Positions 26,696 through 36,161 of a DNA stretch of 64,000 bases are shown piece by piece; position 1 is the stretch's first letter; the number at the start of each line of letters is the position of its first letter. The stretch spans positions 34,463 through 98,462 of the forward strand of contig NZ_JANYGH010000041.1 of NCBI RefSeq assembly GCF_025362475.1, written 5' to 3'. The translations under genes and the position numbers were made by a program. The notes under the pieces were generated by a model that had not been told where the DNA came from, did not search any database, and saw only the letters and a list, made by a program, of their open reading frames with translations. The stretch is from Mucilaginibacter sp. GTDB lineage: Bacteria; Bacteroidota; Bacteroidia; Sphingobacteriales; Sphingobacteriaceae.

Positions 26696-27244
26696 TTATT
26701 TTAAAATACTGCCAACATAGCCCTCAACCGCTCTTTGAGGTGCACGGTTTACATAGAAAGATCTGTCTTGCGGTGCCCAGGTTCCCAGTCCATCCACATA
26801 GCGGTTAAACATGCAGAAAGAGGCAGCTATCAATACGGTATCATGAATCTCTTTGTCTGTTGCTCCCTCATTTCTGGCGATCTCTACCTGCTCTGGAGTT
26901 ACATGTTTGCCTCCTTTTTGCACACTGCCTGCGATAGCCAGCAACGCTTTTATTTTGGGCGATAGATCTGCCGATGTAAAGTCGGCTTTGATGGCATCTA
27001 TATCATCCATGCTGCAGCCAAGATAATGGCCGGCTACAGCACCGTGTACGTTTTGGCAAAAAAAGCAATCATTTAAATAGGATACATAAGTTCCTATCAA
27101 CTCGCGTTCGCCACGGGTTAGCGTGTTGTTTTCATCGCGCAGCAAAAGTTCGGCGAGGGCGTTCATAGGGGCTTCGGTTTCGGGTCTGTAAAACATTAAT
27201 CCCCTAATGCCGGGTAGGTCGTTATTCAATTCAATATGTGCCAT
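26696..27244 (-). CDS. AhpD/carboxymuconolactone-decarboxylase-like protein, copy 1
   Basis: 182 residues from the ATG at 27244; the codons before it add only MIDKHI. This all-alpha AhpD-like protein carries CxxCxxxH at Cys60-Cys63-His67 (DCFFCQNVH), the redox/peroxidase site of the peroxidase-related branch. It also has the family pattern LTRGERELIGTYVSYLND and a C-terminal HDTVLIAASFCMFNRYVDGLGTW. Such proteins usually form oligomers and may reduce peroxides or transform small organic molecules. It is the last gene of a five-gene operon that holds two further paralogues, 27 bp after copy 2. The substrate is unknown. Confidence 0.85.
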   Translation of the reverse strand: MAHIELNNDLPGIRGLMFYRPETEAPMNALAELLLRDENNTLTRGERELIGTYVSYLNDCFFCQNVHGAVAGHYLGCSMDDIDAIKADFTSADLSPKIKALLAIAGSVQKGGKHVTPEQVEIARNEGATDKEIHDTVLIAASFCMFNRYVDGLGTWAPQDRSFYVNRAPQRAVEGYVGSILK

Positions 27245-27271
27245 AATGTGTTTATCTATCAATGAATAATT

Positions 27272-27820
27272 TTATTGCTGCGGTTGTGATGGTAAAGCGT
27301 AGCCCTTCGCCATACGTACGCCCATTTCGGCATATGCCTCGGGATCGGTAGGGGTAAGGCTTGCCAGTCCATCAACATAACGGTTAAACATGCTGAATGA
27401 TGCGGCTATCAATACCGTATCATGAAGTTCACGATCGGTAGCGCCAAGTTCACGTGCGGCATCAATATCGGCCTGTTTAACTTCTGTGCCCAATATCTGC
27501 ACTTTACCGGCGATATTCAATAAAGCTTTTAGCTTATCACTTACCGGAGCCTGTTGCATATCTTTTAATACTTCGTCAACAATGGCGGCCTCTTCCTCGT
27601 AAAGATACCTTGCCGCAGCCGCGTGGCTACTATAGCAAAAGGTGCAATTATTACGGTAGGATACATAGGCGGCTATCAGCTCGCGCTCGGCCTCTGTCAG
27701 GGTTGATTCGCCGCGTAACAATACCTGGGCCAGCTCATACAGCGGCTTACCGGTTTCGGGCCTGAACATAACCAGTGAGCGGATGCCCGGAACACCTTCG
27801 GGTACATTGATGTGTGCCAT
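27272..27820 (-). CDS. AhpD/carboxymuconolactone-decarboxylase-like protein, copy 2
   Basis: 182 residues with CxxCxxxH at Cys59-Cys62-His66 (NCTFCYSSH). The N-terminus (MAHINVPEGVPGIRSLVMFRPETGKPLYELAQVLL) aligns closely with copy 1, and the C-terminus HDTVLIAASFSMFNRYVDGLASL is nearly identical to it. Copies 1 and 2 are therefore a recent tandem duplication, while copy 3 at 31983 is more diverged. It has no signal peptide and is cytosolic. It lies between the MFS transporter and copy 1, suggesting that the enzyme acts on the transported compound. Confidence 0.86.
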   Translation of the reverse strand: MAHINVPEGVPGIRSLVMFRPETGKPLYELAQVLLRGESTLTEAERELIAAYVSYRNNCTFCYSSHAAAARYLYEEEAAIVDEVLKDMQQAPVSDKLKALLNIAGKVQILGTEVKQADIDAARELGATDRELHDTVLIAASFSMFNRYVDGLASLTPTDPEAYAEMGVRMAKGYALPSQPQQ

Positions 27821-27827
27821 ATTCTTT

Positions 27828-27859
27828 AATTAGTGAATTATTGAATTAGTGAGTTAGTG
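27828..27859. repeat. Four imperfect 8-bp tandem repeats
   Basis: Units AATTAGTG, AATTATTG, AATTAGTG and AGTTAGTG lie in the 82-bp gap between the MFS gene and AhpD-like copy 2, inside the inferred operon. The copy number could vary by slippage and alter mRNA spacing. No site function is evident. Confidence 0.6.
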
Positions 27860-27902
27860 AATTTTTATTTTGAATTATTTCTTTGCTTTCTGCTTTAGGT
27901 TT

Positions 27903-29159
27903 TCAGTTTTTGGCTTGCTTTTCGTGCCCAAACAATACCACCAATAGCCCTACTATAAATATCAGCGAAAAAATGAATATCGCATTACCATAGCCACCCA
28001 GTGTTGATACCAATATGCCTACAAACAATACAGCGGTAGCCGTAAATATACGGCCGATGTTAAAGCAAAATCCTGTGGCGGTAGCCCTGATTCCGGTTGA
28101 GAACAGCTGTGGTATATACGCTGATAGCACACCTTGGCTTGCTCCAAAGAACAAGGCCAGTATGGCAATTTCGCCGTATATCACCGGGCTAAATGTAGTA
28201 TTTGTTTTAAACAGGATGAATGACATCCCTGCGCAAACCGCAAAGCAAATGAGCATTGATCTGCGTAGGGTTAAAAGGTTAACCAGCCAGCCCGACAAGA
28301 AACCACCGGTTAGGCCGCCCATGCCTAAAAACATCATGCTCAGACCGCGCTCCTTGGCGGCATCATGGGTAGTGATGAGGCTTTGCACCCAGGTTGGCAG
28401 CCAGGAGAAGATAGCCCATAAACCGATGAGCATGGTACCAAAGGTTAAAGAGCCAACAATCAACTCACGGCGATGGCTTTTTGATAAAAGCTTGTTTAAC
28501 GGATTGTTCCTGTTGGCAATATCGTTACGGTAGTTTAGCCAGCTTTGCGATTCTTTCAACAGCCATGTACCGATAAGTGCCAATGTTAATGGAATGATCC
28601 CGATCAGGAATCCTGATCGCCATGAAGAAACCACGTAATTGATAAGCCCGGCCGAAAAGATCCCCACAGGGAAAGCGATAGATAATATACCGATAACAAC
28701 TGCTTTACTTTTTGCAGGCCAAACTTCGCTCACCAGGGTAATGGTGGTTACTAATACACCACCTACGCCAAAACCACTCATGAAACGGCAAAGTACAACG
28801 CCCCACCAGTTTGGCATTTGCCCGGTTAGTATGGTGAAAATACCATAACAGCCAATGGCCATTAAAAGCGCTGTTTTACGGCCCATTTTATCGCTGATAA
28901 CTCCCCACGTAAAACCACCTAAGGCCCAGCCAAAAATGAATATGGCATTGATATACCCACTGATGGAGTTTATTTCGCCGGGAGGCAGGTCGCCCTGCAA
29001 ATCCTTTACCACTACTGGCAGGTAAACCGACATGAGGGTAGATACCGTGCCGCCAAATGCGCTGCTAAAAAAACAAATCACGAATAATATTACCCGGTAA
29101 GCCGTGGTGATATCTGCTTGAGGTTTTGCAACCTGCTCATCAATTACAATGGTGCTCAT
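27903..29159 (-). CDS. MFS transporter
   Basis: A 418-residue inner-membrane protein with 12 predicted helices. The loop 2-3 signature is GVISDKMGRKTALLM, and the helix 4 region reads LCRFMSGFGVGGVLVTTITLVSEVWPAKSKAVVIG, which resembles the metabolite/aromatic acid:H+ symporter branch rather than sugar porters or drug exporters. It is 6 bp downstream of a TonB receptor and upstream of AhpD-like copies 2 and 1, so receptor and carrier likely move the same molecule across the two membranes. The substrate is unknown; a small organic acid is the best guess from subfamily resemblance. Confidence 0.85.
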   Translation of the reverse strand: MSTIVIDEQVAKPQADITTAYRVILFVICFFSSAFGGTVSTLMSVYLPVVVKDLQGDLPPGEINSISGYINAIFIFGWALGGFTWGVISDKMGRKTALLMAIGCYGIFTILTGQMPNWWGVVLCRFMSGFGVGGVLVTTITLVSEVWPAKSKAVVIGILSIAFPVGIFSAGLINYVVSSWRSGFLIGIIPLTLALIGTWLLKESQSWLNYRNDIANRNNPLNKLLSKSHRRELIVGSLTFGTMLIGLWAIFSWLPTWVQSLITTHDAAKERGLSMMFLGMGGLTGGFLSGWLVNLLTLRRSMLICFAVCAGMSFILFKTNTTFSPVIYGEIAILALFFGASQGVLSAYIPQLFSTGIRATATGFCFNIGRIFTATAVLFVGILVSTLGGYGNAIFIFSLIFIVGLLVVLFGHEKQAKN

Positions 29160-29165
29160 GTTATT

Positions 29166-31934
29166 TTATTTTAATAGATCATCAAATACTATTGATACAT
29201 AATAAATGGCGCCAATAGCGGGCGAACCATATGATTGGTAGATGTGCTTGTTGAAGATATTGCTACCCCCTAATTTAACTGTTGATTTGAATTTTGGCAA
29301 CTTTTTGCTCACCTGAGCATCAACCATCGAATAGGCGTCAACACGGCCGGGGCGGGTGCCATTAAATGTTCCGTACCAGTCATAAGCGCTTTGCCAGTGC
29401 CAGGCCAGGTTAAAGCCAAAATCCTTAACCACATTGCTGTTGCCAAACGTGGCATTGGTGCTCCATTTTGGTGTGTTAAATGCAGCTATGTTGTTTGGGT
29501 TGGCATTGCGCAGGTTAAATGTAGATAAGGTAGCGTTGCCTCCTAAGGCATAACCTTTATCAAACAAATAAGTTAAACCGGCGCTTGCTCCTTGTGCAGA
29601 TACTTTATCCGGCGCATTGGTGTACAATTGGAAAGCGTGAACCTTGCCATTAGGGATATCACTCGCGGCAGCAGTATTTATAGTTCCATCAGCAGCCAGG
29701 ATAGGATTTTGCGGTTGTATAACTACGGTGTTCAAAATAAAATTGGTATAGCTGCTGTAATAGTAATTTACATCTACCAATAATTTATCGGCAACTAAGC
29801 CTTTATAACCCAGCTCAAAGGCTTTTTGTTGCTCGGGCTTAATGTAGGCCACATTTGATTTTTTAAGCAACCCTTTATTGTTAGCAACCGCCTGCGGAAA
29901 TGGTGTGCCGGCTTGCATCGCTGCGCCAAACGCCGCGCCAAATGCACTTACAGACGAAGCAGTGAATGAGTTTTCATACACGTTTAATCCTTTGCTGTTG
30001 TTAGGTGCACCACCCAATATGGTAATAGGGCCTACGTTAAGGTGGATGAACTGATCAACCGGGGTAGGGTTTCTGAAACCGGTTTGGTACGATGCCCTGA
30101 AATTATGGGTTTTATCAACCGTATACACTGCCGAGAAACGAGGTGTAAAGCTGCCCTTGAAGTTTTCATTTTTATCATAACGTACAGAGGCTGTCAGTTT
30201 CAGGTTATCATCAAACAGCTTTTTGGCGGCCTGCATAAACGCGCCGTACTCCTGGATGGTTACGCGGTTGGTTTTATCATCAAATAAGCTACCATTGGTA
30301 AACATGCGGTAATCGCGGAAGCTGCCACCGGCAAGCAGTTCAAATATTTTTATAGCGCTTGTAAAATCATACTGACCTTCTGCATGATAAAATTTACTGG
30401 CACTAAAAACGCCTGCACCGCTTAAGCCATAATTATGGATTGATGCATTCTTTGCAGCATTAAAATCTGCTGTACCTGGTAAAAAACGACCCTGGTCGGC
30501 AAAAGTTCTGGCGGCTGCGTTGTCGTGAGCGGTTACACCATTCGCGGTACCATTATAGGCTGCAGCGTAACGGGTAAACCAGGTATCATCGGCTTTGTCT
30601 GGAGTTACGGTGTTACCGCTCAAATCCTTAACCCAATCGCGGTTGATGAATTGTGCCAGCGACCGGGTGTTGTAGGAGTCGTGTGAGTTTTCGGCAACGG
30701 AATAGCCACGAACAAAAAAGTTGCTGCCTTTTAACTCAACCCTGTGTGTTTGCAACACAAAGTTATTAAGATCGAAACGGCTGCTGCCGGTATAGCTTGC
30801 GGTACCGCGACCATAGTTGTACTGGTAAATAGCTTCCAGGTTATTGCTGATGCGGTATTGTAATGCACCATTTAATTTCAGGCTGTATACATTGTAGTTC
30901 ATGAGGTCTTTTTCCTCGTAACCGGTTCTTGAAACCAGGCCAATACCTGGCAGGGTACGTGATACTTCATCACCATAAATATTCAATGCATCGCGACCAG
31001 GATTGTTTGGGCCACGCTGCGCAACCGGTGTTGATGCGCTTACATCTGTGTAGTTATCAGCATACCAATCGCGGCCGGTTAGGTATGAGGCGTTGATTTT
31101 AAAAGCGAATTTATCATTGAAAGCTTTGGCATATCGTGCGGCAAAATCATATAAACCCTGTGGTTTTACAACCGATTCGCCAAAATGGTTAAGTCCGGTT
31201 TTTACCTGTACGGTTAAACCCTGGTATTTAAAAGGATCTTTGGTTTTTAATGATAACAAACCATTAAAAGCTACCGGGCCATATAATGCCGAGGCTGCGC
31301 CAGGAATTACCTCTGCGCTTTCAATATCAATATCCGATGCGCCAAACAAGTTACCTACTGAGAAATTGAGGCCGGGTGTTTGGTTATCAACCCCATCAAC
31401 CAGTTGTAAAAAACGGCTGTTACCGGTGCTGTTAAAACCGCGGGTATTGATCTGTTTGTAAGTTAAGCTACTGGTTACTGCTTCAAGCCCTTTTAAGCTT
31501 TGCAGGCCATCATAAAAAGTGAAAGAAGGGTTTTCCCTGATGGCCTTCAAACTCATTTTTTCGATACTAACCGGCGACTGCAAAATGCTTTGGTTAATGC
31601 GGGTGGCAGATGATACCACCTCATTAAGTACAATTGATTTTTGTTGCAGTTTTAGGCTGATAGTACCATTGAGGGCGGTTATAGGGCTTTCCTGTAACTC
31701 ATAGCCAACAGCCGATATTACCAGTGTAAACGGTAGCTTGATTTTATTTACAGTAAGGCTGTAATTGCCTTTTGAATCGGTTATGGTGCCGGCAAGCTTG
31801 TTTTTAACACTGATGCTTGCGCCAACAATAGGCGAGCCGGTTGTGGCATCGGTTATAGTACCCGTTATTTTGGTTTCCTGCGCAAACAGGTTGATTGACG
31901 TGAGTAGTAATAAGATGAATAAAAGTTTTTTCAT
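29166..31934 (-). CDS. TonB-dependent receptor with N-terminal carboxypeptidase-like domain
   Basis: A 922-residue outer-membrane receptor: signal peptide (1-18, NLFAQ), CarboxypepD_reg-like beta-domain (about 20-105, ITGTITDATTGSPIVGASISVKN), plug domain (about 115-230, ESAEVIPGAASALYGPVAFNGLLSLKTKDPF), and a barrel to the C-terminus. The plug QINTRGFNSTGNSRFLQLVDGVDNQTPGLNF differs from SusC; there is no SusD partner and no STN domain. It is encoded between AhpD-like copy 3 (48 bp upstream) and an MFS carrier (6 bp downstream). This suggests uptake of a small organic compound, with iron chelates as an alternative. Confidence 0.88.
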   Translation of the reverse strand: MKKLLFILLLLTSINLFAQETKITGTITDATTGSPIVGASISVKNKLAGTITDSKGNYSLTVNKIKLPFTLVISAVGYELQESPITALNGTISLKLQQKSIVLNEVVSSATRINQSILQSPVSIEKMSLKAIRENPSFTFYDGLQSLKGLEAVTSSLTYKQINTRGFNSTGNSRFLQLVDGVDNQTPGLNFSVGNLFGASDIDIESAEVIPGAASALYGPVAFNGLLSLKTKDPFKYQGLTVQVKTGLNHFGESVVKPQGLYDFAARYAKAFNDKFAFKINASYLTGRDWYADNYTDVSASTPVAQRGPNNPGRDALNIYGDEVSRTLPGIGLVSRTGYEEKDLMNYNVYSLKLNGALQYRISNNLEAIYQYNYGRGTASYTGSSRFDLNNFVLQTHRVELKGSNFFVRGYSVAENSHDSYNTRSLAQFINRDWVKDLSGNTVTPDKADDTWFTRYAAAYNGTANGVTAHDNAAARTFADQGRFLPGTADFNAAKNASIHNYGLSGAGVFSASKFYHAEGQYDFTSAIKIFELLAGGSFRDYRMFTNGSLFDDKTNRVTIQEYGAFMQAAKKLFDDNLKLTASVRYDKNENFKGSFTPRFSAVYTVDKTHNFRASYQTGFRNPTPVDQFIHLNVGPITILGGAPNNSKGLNVYENSFTASSVSAFGAAFGAAMQAGTPFPQAVANNKGLLKKSNVAYIKPEQQKAFELGYKGLVADKLLVDVNYYYSSYTNFILNTVVIQPQNPILAADGTINTAAASDIPNGKVHAFQLYTNAPDKVSAQGASAGLTYLFDKGYALGGNATLSTFNLRNANPNNIAAFNTPKWSTNATFGNSNVVKDFGFNLAWHWQSAYDWYGTFNGTRPGRVDAYSMVDAQVSKKLPKFKSTVKLGGSNIFNKHIYQSYGSPAIGAIYYVSIVFDDLLK

Positions 31935-31982
31935 TGTGATTTGGTGTTTAATTTAATTAGGATAGGATTATTAGGATGGGGT

Positions 31983-32549
31983 TTATTTTTTAAGGTGATC
32001 ATAGCCTTGCGGCAGGCGGGTATAGCCGTGGTTAACCAACCGGTCAGCCAATACATTGTAGTATCCGGCATCAGCGGGCAGGGCTGTAGCCAGGCCATCA
32101 ACATAGCGGTTATACAGGCAAAACAAGGCGGCTATCAGTACCGTATCATGAATTTCGATATCTGTTGCGCCGGCAGCCTTAGCCCTTTCAATATGTTGCG
32201 TGGTTACATTTTTACCACTTTGGCCTGTTAGTTTGGCAATGGTAAGCAGCGCTTTCATCTTTTCGGTAATGGGCGCAGTTTCAATGTTTTCCTTTATTTT
32301 TTGAGCCGTTTCGGTGTCACCGATATATAAGTCGGCGGCGGCGGTGTGGGCTGTGGTGCAAAATTTGCATTGGTTGCCGTGAGATACAACGGTAGCTATC
32401 AGTTCACGGTCGCCTTCTGATAGGGTTGAAGGGCCGCGCAGTAAGATCTGCGTCAAATCGCGGATAGGTTCAGCAGTTTCTTTGCTGTATTCAAGCAGGC
32501 CGGTAATTCCCGGTAAATGAGATTCAAGAGGTATGTAAGGCATGGCCAT
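31983..32549 (-). CDS. AhpD/carboxymuconolactone-decarboxylase-like protein, copy 3
   Basis: 188 residues and the first gene of the operon. The redox motif is Cys61-Cys64-His68 (QCKFCTTAH). The N-terminus (YIPLESHLPGITGLLEYSKETAEPIRDLTQILL) and the C-terminus (HDTVLIAALFCLYNRYVDGLATALP) match copies 1 and 2 but with more changes. All three keep CxxCxxxH, so none looks decayed. A candidate promoter lies 47 bp upstream at 32596-32625. Retention of three paralogues around one receptor and one carrier suggests separate substrates or a hetero-oligomer; this is inference. Confidence 0.85.
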   Translation of the reverse strand: MAMPYIPLESHLPGITGLLEYSKETAEPIRDLTQILLRGPSTLSEGDRELIATVVSHGNQCKFCTTAHTAAADLYIGDTETAQKIKENIETAPITEKMKALLTIAKLTGQSGKNVTTQHIERAKAAGATDIEIHDTVLIAALFCLYNRYVDGLATALPADAGYYNVLADRLVNHGYTRLPQGYDHLKK

Positions 32550-32595
32550 TTGGTAATTTGAAGATTTGAAAATGGTCTGGAAGATGCCTTACGTG

Positions 32596-32625
32596 CAAAG
32601 AGACTTTTTATCGGAATGCTGCCAA
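32596..32625 (-). promoter_or_regulatory. Candidate promoter of the AhpD-like/TonB/MFS operon
   Basis: On the - strand there is TTG (32623-32625), exactly 19 bases, then TCTCTTTG (32596-32603), one mismatch from TAnnTTTG. It is 47 bp from the first ATG. The spacing fits the Bacteroidota primary sigma factor. Confidence 0.45.
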
Positions 32626-32750
32626 CATGTTTTTCTCCCTAACCTAAATTTAAAGGCAAGCGGGAATTAATAAACGCGCAGGCAAATCCTGGTAAAAATC
32701 AACAGTAATGTAAAGCAAATCCAGAAAATGAATTAAAACAGGGCGGGGGA

Positions 32751-33299
32751 TTAACAGGAAGTTTTAGGTGGTTGCTCAGGAATATCCTGGTGATAATGAA
32801 CCAATGGTTGCACGGGTTGTACAACGTTTTCTTGTAAATTTTTTATAGGGCAATAAAACTCAAATTGCACAAAGGAGAAACTGATGTTTTCCTGTATGAT
32901 TATTTTGCCATACGGAACATGATCTTTTTGAGGTACCGGGATATCTTTTACGCCTTTGGCATTCACCACGTTTTTATCAACTGGCTGGGTAGTTTCATAA
33001 TTAGGAATGCACATCAGGTGGATGGCAGTCCTGGTCATTTTCATTTTTACGTAGTTGTAGTTGGTTTTGCCAAACTGTATCTGGCCGGCTATATTTTCAA
33101 AATGTTTCCAATCGTGAATGTTGGGTAAGTTTACCGGTATAGCTATTTCTGTAAGATCCTTAACGTTATAAAGACCTTTGCGGGTTTGTTCTGTAAAAAA
33201 TTTATTTGTTTTATAAACCAGGTATTGATGTATTGCCAATTGCCCGCCAATGTTTAGCAGGTGAATGTTTAGTAACATTATGGCAATAAACTTTTTCAA
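32751..33299 (-). CDS. Hypothetical exported protein
   Basis: I do not recognise this family. The open frame begins with an ATG at 33395 immediately after the HTCS stop (TAAATG), but a TTG at 33299 opens MKKFIAIMLLNIHLLNIGGQ, a basic-plus-hydrophobic signal-like start. I prefer this start, giving 182 residues; an ATG at 33278 is the other choice. The mature part is mixed alpha/beta with NIHDWKHFENIAGQIQFGKTNYNYVKMKMTRTAIHL and a proline/histidine-rich tail (VQPLVHYHQDIPEQPP). It is 97 bp downstream of the HTCS gene on the same strand. It may be a small periplasmic protein unrelated to the fructan locus. Confidence 0.5.
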   Translation of the reverse strand: MKKFIAIMLLNIHLLNIGGQLAIHQYLVYKTNKFFTEQTRKGLYNVKDLTEIAIPVNLPNIHDWKHFENIAGQIQFGKTNYNYVKMKMTRTAIHLMCIPNYETTQPVDKNVVNAKGVKDIPVPQKDHVPYGKIIIQENISFSFVQFEFYCPIKNLQENVVQPVQPLVHYHQDIPEQPPKTSC

Positions 33300-33395
33300 T
33301 TTTGGATTAAGTACAAAGGTTTGCCTAAAGATGTTATTTAAAAATAAACTTACAAAATTTAATTTGATAATAAAACAAAATGCTGCCTTTAACAT

Positions 33396-36161
33396 TTACA
33401 AATGCTGCCTGCGTTTAAACTCGCTTGGTGTGCAGTCATACTTTGCCTTAAATACAGTTGCAAAATAGTTGGGACTGGCAAAGCCCACCATGTAAGTAAT
33501 CTCGGATATGGAATACGCCTCATGAACCAGCAGATATTTGGCTTTCTTCAGCCTTCGGTTTAAAATATAATCGGTAATGCTGCAACCCAGCAGGGCCTTT
33601 ACTTTACGGTAAAGCTGCACCCGCGAAATGCCTACGGTTTTGCAGATATCGTCAACATTAAAGTTTTCGTTAGCCAGGTTTTGCTCAACAATGCCGGCAA
33701 AATCATTCAGGAATTTTTTGTCGATATTTTTTGATGCCGGTATTTTGCCATGACTAACGTCGCTGGTAAAGTGTTCTTTTAGTATTAACCGGTTTTTTAT
33801 CAGATTTTTTGCAGTTGCCAGTAGCTGATCATAGCTAAAGGGCTTCACCATATAATAATCTGCCATACTGCGGATGCCATCTATTTGTTGTTCAACGCCG
33901 GCCTGTGCGGTTAGTAATATAACAGGGATATGCGATGTACGGATATCTGTTTTAAGTTTTTGGGTAATCACCTTGCCCGATATGCCGGGCAGCACCACAT
34001 CAGATATAATCAGGTCTGGAACTTTCTCAAATGCTTCTGATAATCCTTGCGTGCCGGTATTAGCTGTAAAAATTTCATAGTCCTCGCCCAGTTTATCGCT
34101 TAGGTAGCTTAACAGATCGGCGTTATCTTCAATGATGAGTATGGATAGCTCTTTGGGTGTTTCAAGTAAATTGGTATCGGTCTTTACTTCGCCTTGTTCA
34201 AGGTCGGTTGTATAGATCCGGGAACGTTCGTCAAGAACCGACGCGTTGATCACCGGGCTATTTTTATCGGTATTATAGGCGTAAAGGTTGCCAAGCGGCA
34301 GGGTTACGGTAAAAGTTGTGCCCTGCCATTTTTTGCTGCTCACCGTAATGCTGCCATGATGACGATTTACTATTTCCTTTGATAGAGAAAGCCCGAGTCC
34401 CGAACCTTTGCTATTGCCATTGTCAGCCTGGTAAAACTGGTCGAAAACGTGTTCTGCTTCTTCGGGTTCCATACCTATGCCGTTATCGTTTATGGCTATC
34501 TCCACAGATTCGGTATTCGAAGTAAATATTATCTGTATCCTGCCGTTATCCTTTGTGAATTTAAGCGCATTGGATACCAGGTTAAAGAAAACTTTATCCA
34601 GCATATTGGCATCAAACCAAACAGTTATGTTTTTTGCTGATGATGCCAGGTTTAAACTAATGTTCCGTTTTTGAGCATTATGCTTAAAGCTATCCAATAT
34701 ATCGCTCACAAACTCAACCAAATTATTGGGCGATGCATTTATTTCCTGTTTATCGTATTCTATTTTACGGTAATCTATCAGTTGGTCTACCAGCCTCAGC
34801 AACCTGAATGTATTTTTATGAATGAGTGTTAAATTTTTGCCGGCAACTTTGTCAAGCTTTTCATTACCCATCATATCTTCAACGGGTGAAAGAATGAGGG
34901 TTAAGGGGGTGCGAAACTCGTGTGAAATATTGGTGAAAAAATTCAGTTTGGCTTCGGTTGCAGCCTCGGCCCGTGCCGACATTTCAATCAGTTGGTTACG
35001 TTGTAATAAGATCTCGTTGTTTTTGGTTTCCAGGCTTTTGTTGATCTTGCGGTTTTCCATCAGCCAGTAAAAGGCAAGCCCTCCAAAAACTATGGCGAGT
35101 ACCAGTGTAATTACAATGATGTTTAAAACCAACTGCTGGCTGTTATAAACCTGGCGCTGCTCTTCTAACAATGATTGCTGCCGCTCAATATCTTTTTGCT
35201 GACTATTGATCTTGTTCCATTGCAGCTTCATGAGCTGCACATTGGTTGAATCAATAACCAGCGACTGCAGGATGTTCTCCTTCTCAAATGATTCCTTATT
35301 CAGGATCCTGAAAGCGGTAGTAATAGCTTCTTTGCCACCGGTGGGGTACATCATACTGGCATCAATGGTTTTGGATGCCACCATTTGCAGGCCACCGCCG
35401 TTCCCCGGCATAGCATCAACCCCTAAAACTTTAACGTGGTGATCCAAGTGCAGGCTATTAAGTACCTCCCTTGATCCGCCGGCCATTACATCATTATGTG
35501 CAAACAGGGCATCGGCAGTTTTTAAGTCAGGCTTTATCAGGTTCAGCTGTTTTTGGGCATGATCTTTTAGCCAATCGCCATATACTTGTGCTTTAATATG
35601 AATATTATTAAACTTTGATAAAGCAGCGCTAAATCCCCGGTGCCTTTCAATTGCAGGGGAGGAGCCTGGCAGTCCCATTACTTCTATCACGTTGCCTTTG
35701 CCTTTAAGATTGGCGCCAATATATTCACCCGCCATTTTACCAACCTGGTAGTTATCAGCGCCAACATAGGCTGTATACAAATCTGAGGAGGTTTTACGAT
35801 CGATAACAATAACAGGAATACCTTTATTATAGATTTGCTCAACTATGCCCGTAAGCGGCTGCGCCTCGTTAGGTGATATGATCAACAGGTCGATGCCTTC
35901 ATCCAGCATTTTCTTTACCTGCTCAATTTGTTTTTTACTGCTGTTATCAGCATCTGCATAAATAAACCGGGCATCGGGATGTAATGACAGTTCCATTTTC
36001 ATTTCATCCAGCATGTTACGCCGCCAAAGATCAGAACCCACGCATTGTGAAAAACCTATAGTATACTGTGATGTTTTATCTGCTTTTTTACAGCCGGTAA
36101 ATAGCACCAGTATCAATACAGGTAACAGGAATATGTTGCGCAGGTTATAATTCAAAGCCAT
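33396..36161 (-). CDS. Hybrid two-component system with sugar-binding sensor (fructan PUL regulator)
   Basis: A 921-residue one-protein two-component system. An N-terminal signal with lipobox-like LFTGC (Cys24) is followed by a type 1 periplasmic-binding-protein domain (about 30-305, like ribose-binding proteins: DRKTSSDLYTAYVGADNYQVGKMAGEYIG), one membrane helix (about 345-368), HisKA with His414 (ISHEFRTPL), HATPase (about 515-622), a receiver (about 672-790, Asp721) and an AraC-type DNA-binding domain (about 815-920). This is the layout of Bacteroides BT1754, which senses fructose. It is divergent from a sugar porter/fructokinase/SusCD/GH32 operon, so it almost certainly controls that operon. 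The lipobox is odd for a membrane kinase; the segment may stay as a second anchor. Confidence 0.92.
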   Translation of the reverse strand: MALNYNLRNIFLLPVLILVLFTGCKKADKTSQYTIGFSQCVGSDLWRRNMLDEMKMELSLHPDARFIYADADNSSKKQIEQVKKMLDEGIDLLIISPNEAQPLTGIVEQIYNKGIPVIVIDRKTSSDLYTAYVGADNYQVGKMAGEYIGANLKGKGNVIEVMGLPGSSPAIERHRGFSAALSKFNNIHIKAQVYGDWLKDHAQKQLNLIKPDLKTADALFAHNDVMAGGSREVLNSLHLDHHVKVLGVDAMPGNGGGLQMVASKTIDASMMYPTGGKEAITTAFRILNKESFEKENILQSLVIDSTNVQLMKLQWNKINSQQKDIERQQSLLEEQRQVYNSQQLVLNIIVITLVLAIVFGGLAFYWLMENRKINKSLETKNNEILLQRNQLIEMSARAEAATEAKLNFFTNISHEFRTPLTLILSPVEDMMGNEKLDKVAGKNLTLIHKNTFRLLRLVDQLIDYRKIEYDKQEINASPNNLVEFVSDILDSFKHNAQKRNISLNLASSAKNITVWFDANMLDKVFFNLVSNALKFTKDNGRIQIIFTSNTESVEIAINDNGIGMEPEEAEHVFDQFYQADNGNSKGSGLGLSLSKEIVNRHHGSITVSSKKWQGTTFTVTLPLGNLYAYNTDKNSPVINASVLDERSRIYTTDLEQGEVKTDTNLLETPKELSILIIEDNADLLSYLSDKLGEDYEIFTANTGTQGLSEAFEKVPDLIISDVVLPGISGKVITQKLKTDIRTSHIPVILLTAQAGVEQQIDGIRSMADYYMVKPFSYDQLLATAKNLIKNRLILKEHFTSDVSHGKIPASKNIDKKFLNDFAGIVEQNLANENFNVDDICKTVGISRVQLYRKVKALLGCSITDYILNRRLKKAKYLLVHEAYSISEITYMVGFASPNYFATVFKAKYDCTPSEFKRRQHL

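Noticed and set aside
32300..36161. HTCS as regulator of the AhpD-like operon
   Set aside because: It is on the same strand upstream, but a separate candidate promoter precedes the AhpD-like operon and the HTCS domain set matches fructan regulators.
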